From Balneolaceae bacterium (GTDB lineage Bacteria > Bacteroidota > Rhodothermia > Balneolales > Balneolaceae), in contig SLGL01000081.1 in NCBI GenBank assembly GCA_007123785.1, forward strand, positions 1 through 6,560: a stretch of 6,560 nucleotides of DNA, given 5' to 3'. Made by a program: the position numbers and the translations under genes. Every line of letters starts with the position of its first letter. Positions within the stretch are counted from its first letter, which is position 1. Positions 1 through 4,033 of this stretch are shown in pieces. A model generated the notes under the pieces. That model did no database searches. It saw nothing but the letters and a program-made list of their open reading frames with translations, and was not told the origin of the DNA.

Positions 1-1320
1 GAACCGGGCTTTTACGATTTTGAAATCAATGTACCTCCCAAACCGGATGAGTTCACCGAACAGAACAATCGTGCAGCTTTTACCATCGAAGTGCTGGATG
101 ATAAAACCCGGATTCTCTCCTTCGCATTTGAAGTGCACCCCGACGTAAGCACCATCCGCCGTCTGATTGCCACTGATCAACAGAACGAACTGATCAGCTC
201 AACCTACCTGGGAAATAACCGATTTGCCGGCGGCGACCCGCGTCAATTGGATGAAGACCCAGATCTTATCGTTTTACACGGGCTTCCTCCGGTTCAATCT
301 GATCTTTTTGACTGGATTTACGAACAGCAAACCCCCATCCTTTTTGTAGCAACCCCCGGCTCATTTCTGAATCTAACTGACAATGACGTCACTGACCTGA
401 CCAGTTACCACATTCAGTCCCCCGGTGAAGTGATTGACATTCAGCTCGATAATTTTTCGGGTGGTATTTCTCATCCGCTCCTTGAAGTGAGTATGGTTAA
501 TTTTCAGCGTCTCCCTTCACTTCAAACATACCGGGGCGATTATCGCATCTCCGCAATTGCACAGCAACTGACCAGTGCCCTTTTCCAAAGAAATGAAACC
601 AATATTCCCGTTCTGATTGCTGAAGATGCCACTGCACGCAGAATCGCTTCGGTCAATGCATTCGGATGGTACCGGTTTGAACAGAACAGCCAGGAAGAGG
701 TTCGAAATTTCTTTACTGAATTTTTTACCAATCTGGTTTCATGGTCGGCAACTCCACCCGACCGCCAAATGCTTACCCTTGAACCTGCCAAGCCATCCTT
801 CACAGAAAACGAATCGGTGGAGGTGCGCGCCAATCTTTTTAACGAGCGAGGCGACCCCGAACCGGAAGGTTTTATCGAACTGGAAATTTTTTCAGGTGAT
901 GATGAGGAATCGCTCAATGTGTTCCGAATGAATCATCAGCACAATGAAGTTTATACGGCAGAGCTTGGTAACTACCCTCAGGGCATGTATCGGGTACGGG
1001 CCGAGGCGACTAAAAATGACAGGAATATCGGAACAGCCGAAGCCCGTGTGAATGTGAGTCAGTCATCCATTGAATTTCTGAACACCAAACGCGATGATGA
1101 TATGCTTCAAAGCCTCGCTGAAATCACTGATGGTATTTTTCTTGATGACTTTGACTTTAACCGCTTTAACGAGTTTATGGCAGAGCTGCTGCTTGAACAG
1201 CCTGATGAAGAGATCCGGGAAGACTTTTTCTATCTCTACCGATCGGTTTTTTGGTTCATCGTGGTAATTGTACTTCTCTCTGCCGAATGGCTTATCCGCC
1301 GTTCTGTGTCCCTTCCCTGA
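1..1320 (+). CDS. C-terminal part of a large membrane-anchored protein with a GATase-like and Ig-like domains (5' end outside the window)
   Basis: The frame is open from the first base, so the protein starts upstream; the GTG at 91 is internal, because the residues before it (E-Q-N-N-R-A-A-F-T-I-E-V) read as the end of an Ig/CARDB-like domain. Of the 439 residues visible, about 31-165 look like a class I glutamine-amidotransferase-like Rossmann domain (hydrophobic strands D-L-I-V-L-H-G and I-L-F-V-A-T-P-G), but no cysteine occurs anywhere, so amidotransferase chemistry is unlikely. Residues about 250-355 look like a second beta-sandwich, and the stretch near 370-390 (L-A-E-I-T-D-G-I-F) recalls a motif common in this protein type. 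A single membrane helix at about 415-431 is followed by E-W-L-I-R-R, which suggests the C-terminus is cytoplasmic and the domains periplasmic. This architecture resembles the large proteins encoded with MoxR/DUF58/BatA (VWA) genes in Bacteroidota and planctomycetes; that link is from family knowledge and the partner genes are not visible. The biochemical role is unknown. Confidence 0.85.
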   Translation, partial: EPGFYDFEINVPPKPDEFTEQNNRAAFTIEVLDDKTRILSFAFEVHPDVSTIRRLIATDQQNELISSTYLGNNRFAGGDPRQLDEDPDLIVLHGLPPVQSDLFDWIYEQQTPILFVATPGSFLNLTDNDVTDLTSYHIQSPGEVIDIQLDNFSGGISHPLLEVSMVNFQRLPSLQTYRGDYRISAIAQQLTSALFQRNETNIPVLIAEDATARRIASVNAFGWYRFEQNSQEEVRNFFTEFFTNLVSWSATPPDRQMLTLEPAKPSFTENESVEVRANLFNERGDPEPEGFIELEIFSGDDEESLNVFRMNHQHNEVYTAELGNYPQGMYRVRAEATKNDRNIGTAEARVNVSQSSIEFLNTKRDDDMLQSLAEITDGIFLDDFDFNRFNEFMAELLLEQPDEEIREDFFYLYRSVFWFIVVIVLLSAEWLIRRSVSLP

Positions 1321-1382
1321 TTGTCCGGTGCAAATACACTGTTCAGCACAAATCAACCTGCATCTAACATCAAAATGCGATT

Positions 1383-1412
1383 TAGGTTGTAACGGTTTAA
1401 ACCTATTTTTTT
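1383..1412 (+). terminator. Weak terminator-like hairpin after the membrane protein gene
   Basis: A 6-bp stem TAGGTT (1383-1388) / AACCTA (1400-1405) is followed directly by seven T residues (1406-1412). It lies about 60 nt beyond the stop at 1320 and about 100 nt before the next start. The T-run fits a rho-independent terminator, but the stem is short and has only two G-C pairs, so its strength is doubtful. The inner GGTTTAAACC (1394-1403) is a perfect 10-bp palindrome that competes with this fold and could instead be a protein-binding site. Confidence 0.35.
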
Positions 1413-1479
1413 CAAAAGGATAACTAAAATCACTAAGGCTCTCCGTTTTCGGAACATAGCCAGTGTACCAAGCTTCAAA

Positions 1480-1490
1480 AAGGTAACCTT
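1480..1490. promoter_or_regulatory. 11-bp palindrome upstream of the lipoprotein gene
   Basis: AAGGT-A-ACCTT is a perfect 5+1+5 inverted repeat ending 24 bp before the ATG at 1515. The position would suit an operator or a small hairpin in the 5' leader. No recognisable -33/-7 Bacteroidota promoter (TTTG / TAnnTTTG) was found beside it, so a regulatory role is only suggested by position and symmetry; an 11-bp palindrome can also arise by chance. Confidence 0.25.
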
Positions 1491-1514
1491 CATTAAACAA
1501 AATCCATTTTAATT

Positions 1515-2054
1515 ATGAAAAAAACAGTAACAGTAATATCAGGACTTCTATTCTTCTTTTTGACATTATCAGCATGTACCGAACGCGGCCCGACCGGTCC
1601 CGAAGGGCCAGAGGGACCTCCCGGACCTGAAATTCTTCCAATTGCGTTCGATTTTGAAGCCACTGTAAATCAGGCGAACGACTTTGAATTTATCCAGGCA
1701 ATTCCCGGAGAAATAGAGGTATTCAATTCAGACCTCGTGCTGGTTTTTGTTCTTGAGGATTACATCGAAGAAGATGACCTGGATGTATGGCGAAAACTTC
1801 CCATAACGGAATTCAATTCCAGGGGCACCGTACTTTTTGATTACGACTTCACCCTTATTGATATACGGTTATTTTTATATGCAAATTATGCACTTGGGCA
1901 AAATGATGGTTACGAAGATGTTCTTATGCGCGGTGTGCACGTTCCGGCTAACTACATGGCCAAAACAGCTCACTCACAGTCTGTTCACGATGTAGAAACC
2001 TTTGATGAACTTGAGCTGTTTCTGGGCCAGGAAATCAAACATCTTGGTAACTAA
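1515..2054 (+). CDS. Lipoprotein with a short collagen-like segment
   Basis: A 179-residue protein with a type II signal peptide: K-K near the N-terminus, a hydrophobic core at 5-18, and a lipobox L-S-A-C with Cys21 as the lipidated residue. Residues 25-39 are five uninterrupted collagen-type triplets (GPT GPE GPE GPP GPE), too few for a stable triple helix by themselves, so they may act as a stiff proline-rich spacer between the lipid anchor and the globular part. The rest (about 40-179) is acidic and beta-rich; V-W-R-K-L-P near 90 and a later F-D-Y-D-F-T ... R-L-F-L-Y resemble the conserved core I remember from small collagen-like lipoproteins of Bacteroidota. I know of no assigned function for them. 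The +2 residue after Cys is Thr, not Asp. The start at 1515 is fixed by the signal peptide; there is no Shine-Dalgarno sequence, only an AT-rich leader, as is usual in this group. It probably is its own transcription unit, bounded by hairpins on both sides. Confidence 0.88.
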   Translation: MKKTVTVISGLLFFFLTLSACTERGPTGPEGPEGPPGPEILPIAFDFEATVNQANDFEFIQAIPGEIEVFNSDLVLVFVLEDYIEEDDLDVWRKLPITEFNSRGTVLFDYDFTLIDIRLFLYANYALGQNDGYEDVLMRGVHVPANYMAKTAHSQSVHDVETFDELELFLGQEIKHLGN

Positions 2055-2081
2055 TTTCATGCCAACGATCCATTGATGGTA

Positions 2082-2162
2082 AAACCCGCAATGTTTTTTC
2101 TTCAAAAAGGCTACATAATTCCATTCTTATTGCCATTGGTGACAAGGAAACATTGCGGGTTT
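2082..2162. terminator. Long-loop perfect inverted repeat, probable bidirectional terminator
   Basis: AAACCCGCAATGTTT (2082-2096) and AAACATTGCGGGTTT (2148-2162) are perfect 15-bp complements, with two further G-U pairs possible inside the stem. The loop is 51 nt. It starts 27 nt after the lipoprotein stop. The outer AAACCCGC / GCGGGTTT layout, A-rich on one side and T-rich on the other, is that of a bidirectional intrinsic terminator between convergent genes. A 51-nt loop is much longer than the usual 3-10 nt, so another role (RNA 3'-end structure, or a tiny element with inverted ends) stays possible. Confidence 0.55.
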
Positions 2163-2221
2163 CTTGCGAAATTTAGATTTTTAATTTCACAAAGTGATAA
2201 AAATTATTCTCTTAAGAATAT

Positions 2222-2251
2222 TTCTCAGGGGAAAAGATAAAAACCTGAGAA
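2222..2251 (-). terminator. Hairpin downstream of the TPR gene
   Basis: TTCTCAGG (2222-2229) and CCTGAGAA (2244-2251) form a perfect 8-bp stem with a 14-nt loop. On the minus strand the hairpin begins 13 nt after the TPR gene's stop codon. The sequence that follows in that direction is AU-rich, with a TTTTT run about 17 nt further on, rather than an immediate U-tract, so it may be an intrinsic terminator or a 3'-end stabilising hairpin. Confidence 0.5.
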
Positions 2252-2264
2252 TTTAAATAGAAGC

Positions 2265-3599
2265 TTATCTCACTGTGGTCGTTTCATTAATCCAGGCATA
2301 GCATTCACTGAGTTCCCCATCTATCTCAAAGCTGGTACCCTCTTCCCAGTCACTAAAAAATTTGTCTTCAGAGCTTGGCATGGCCTCTTCATAAGAATCC
2401 GCCCGGCTTTGTGCGGTTGATGCAAGCGATGGGTCGGCAGCCGCAGCCCTGTCAAGATAATCGAGCACAAGCCAGTATACCGTTCGGTCTTCCCTGTCGA
2501 GAGTATCGCCGCCTGTACATTCAGAAACAGCTGCGGCATAAATGGAAGCCATTCTCATAAATGCCTCTCCCCAATCGCTGTCCAGATTAAGAGCGTCGCG
2601 AGTGTAATCTCTGGCTGCCTGAAGATTATTTAACTGTTGATGAGTTTCAGCAATTTCAAGGGTAAGCTCACGAATGTCCTGCTCCTCTTCTGCTTTCTCA
2701 AGAGCTTCTTTCAGATATTCAATACCTTCTTCATAATTTCCATCTGAAAGATAGATTTCTGCAATACTTCTTGTGTTTGAGAAGTTTGGATTCAGTTCAT
2801 AAAGTTCATGTGCAGTTTCTGTTGCCCTGTCAGACTGACCTGTTTCGTTATACAGATTCACAAGGTTTTCGAGCATTTCTTCCCGCTCGGCTTCGTCAGC
2901 TTCTGCAATTCTGGATTCGATAAAATCAATCCGTTCTTCCGGACTTTCGAAAAGCGATTCACGAACCTGATCTATCGTATCCAGCAAATCAAATGCTGCA
3001 AACTGTTCTATTTCGTCGATCATTGCAAGAGCTTTATCTCTCTCTCCACCCGTTGCATATTGTGTAAGCAGAACACGTGCATAGAATCCATCATCTAATT
3101 CGGCAAATCGTTCTTTATCTATCTCATAAACTTTTTCATAATAACGAACAGCATCGCTCATATCGGCATCCAGATGATCTTCGTTTTCATGATAAAAGCG
3201 CCCTTGCCTCAGGTACCAGTCAAAAAGATTGATTTCGTCTTCAGAAAAAACCTCATAAGCTCTGTCAAATACAGCTTCAGCCTTTACCATATATTCTGAA
3301 ATAGCCCCCGGATCGCTTTCCTGTTCTGCCGCGCCTGTATAGATGTTAATCATACGAACAAATTGAGTCTCGAGATTAAATCCATCGTGCCCGGAAATTT
3401 CCCTTGGAGCCGCTTCCAGCATCCATTGCCCATAATCCATAGCCAGTTCGAAATCATCAGACCGGTAGGCATCTACAAAAACCGAATAAGCTTCCAGCTC
3501 ACCCATGCCAAAAGGAGGCTCTTCGCTTTCACTTTGGGCAAACGCGAGTACCGAAAAACCCATTAAAAATACTGCTGCTAAAACTATTCTTTTCATCAT
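2265..3599 (-). CDS. Exported tetratricopeptide-repeat protein
   Basis: A 444-residue protein with a Sec signal peptide (M-M-K-R, hydrophobic 5-19, likely cleavage after A-F-A at about 21), so probably periplasmic. The mature protein is strongly acidic and almost wholly helical. TPR-like helix pairs are clearest at about 240-273, 274-307, 310-343 and 344-390 (e.g. A-E-I-Y-L-S-D-G-N-Y-E-E-G-I-E-Y-L, and A-A-R-D-Y-T-R-D-A-L-N-L-D); earlier units around 150-200 are degenerate. The C-terminus has F-F-S-D-W-E-E-G-T-S-F-E-I and ends W-I-N-E-T-T-T-V-R, which matches a tail I associate with Bacteroidota TPR proteins. Cys361 and Cys433 are the only cysteines and could form a disulphide. TPRs usually scaffold protein-protein contacts; no partner can be named. 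Two ATG codons stand in tandem (3597-3599 and 3594-3596); either could start. An AGAGG lies about 15 nt upstream of the first, further than a normal ribosome binding site. The gene converges on the lipoprotein gene and diverges from the propeller/amidohydrolase gene. Confidence 0.92.
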   Translation of the reverse strand: MMKRIVLAAVFLMGFSVLAFAQSESEEPPFGMGELEAYSVFVDAYRSDDFELAMDYGQWMLEAAPREISGHDGFNLETQFVRMINIYTGAAEQESDPGAISEYMVKAEAVFDRAYEVFSEDEINLFDWYLRQGRFYHENEDHLDADMSDAVRYYEKVYEIDKERFAELDDGFYARVLLTQYATGGERDKALAMIDEIEQFAAFDLLDTIDQVRESLFESPEERIDFIESRIAEADEAEREEMLENLVNLYNETGQSDRATETAHELYELNPNFSNTRSIAEIYLSDGNYEEGIEYLKEALEKAEEEQDIRELTLEIAETHQQLNNLQAARDYTRDALNLDSDWGEAFMRMASIYAAAVSECTGGDTLDREDRTVYWLVLDYLDRAAAADPSLASTAQSRADSYEEAMPSSEDKFFSDWEEGTSFEIDGELSECYAWINETTTVR

Positions 3600-4033
3600 T
3601 ATATACTGTTTGATCCTCTGTTTTTATTATGCTTGCAGTTATTAATATATTTTATCGTATATATTTAAAACCAAAAACACCTTAAAATGTTGCATAACAT
3701 TCAGGACTCCAAGTTATTTAATAGGTTTGTCAATATTTTTACAATGGTTAAATATAATAATCTTTTATTCATAACTGGTTATGTTCAGTCGTTTTTGTCG
3801 AGACAAGCTACTTGGAAATATTATGTATAATCAACACATTAAGTTTTATATGTATTGCAAAACTGAGCGGCAGAATAAATGAAATCGCAGGATTTATTCA
3901 CATTTTAACGGTTGATATTTTCGCTTATAACTTCTCTTCTGCTGCTTTATATTTTCTTACAACTTTGAGCAACGATTCTCATCAGGATTTGGTAATATCC
4001 AACCGAAAAACAACCAACCTCATTATTTATTTT
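3600..4033. other. AT-rich divergent intergenic region (434 bp)
   Basis: This spacer separates the starts of two divergent genes and must carry both promoters, but no full Bacteroidota promoter could be read on either strand. The best fragment is TAGGTTTG at 3722-3729 (plus strand), which fits the -7 consensus TAnnTTTG but has no TTTG at the expected upstream distance. Symmetric elements include ATGTT-GCAT-AACAT (3687-3700), TTGTC-GA-GACAA (3795-3806) and the 8-bp inverted repeat annotated separately at 3873-3899. A 28-codon ORF (ATG 3744 to TAA 3830) starts just after the TAGGTTTG box but lacks a ribosome binding site and resembles nothing I know. No tRNA or recognised riboswitch is seen. 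Confidence 0.7.
3873..3899. repeat. 8-bp inverted repeat in the divergent spacer
   Basis: GAATAAAT (3873-3880) and ATTTATTC (3892-3899) are perfect complements around an 11-nt centre. Centre-to-centre spacing of the arms is 19 bp, close to two helical turns, which would suit a dimeric regulator; as RNA the stem has just one G-C pair per arm and would be weak. It sits 134 bp before the ATG at 4034 and about 40 bp after the doubtful 28-codon ORF. Confidence 0.35.

Noticed and set aside
91..93. GTG at 91 as the true start of the first gene
   Set aside because: The frame is open back to base 1 and the residues before it look like a folded Ig/CARDB-like domain end; there is no signal peptide or ribosome binding site at the GTG.
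540..931. Overlapping ORFs on both strands (540-917 minus, 617-931 plus) inside the membrane protein gene
   Set aside because: Both are out-of-frame shadows of a continuous coding frame with coherent domain structure.
1442..1453. Small hairpin TCCG-TTTT-CGGA before the lipoprotein gene
   Set aside because: The stem is only 4 bp and there is no following T-run or recognised motif.
1063..1500. 145-codon minus-strand ORF overlapping the membrane protein end and the spacer
   Set aside because: Most of it is antisense to the conserved C-terminal helix region; the translation is not domain-like and would run across the upstream region of the lipoprotein gene.
2206..2219. ATTCT-CTTA-AGAAT mini-hairpin in the convergent spacer
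   Set aside because: A 5-bp AT-rich stem, too weak to call beside the stronger hairpin at 2222-2251.
2808..3098. 96-codon plus-strand ORF within the TPR gene
   Set aside because: Antisense to TPR helices; its Cys/Phe-rich translation is what the reverse of Glu/Lys-rich codons gives.
3708..3816. Long-range inverted repeat TCCAAGT / ACTTGGA in the divergent spacer
   Set aside because: Only 7 bp with a 95-bp gap; such matches are expected by chance in a spacer of this size.
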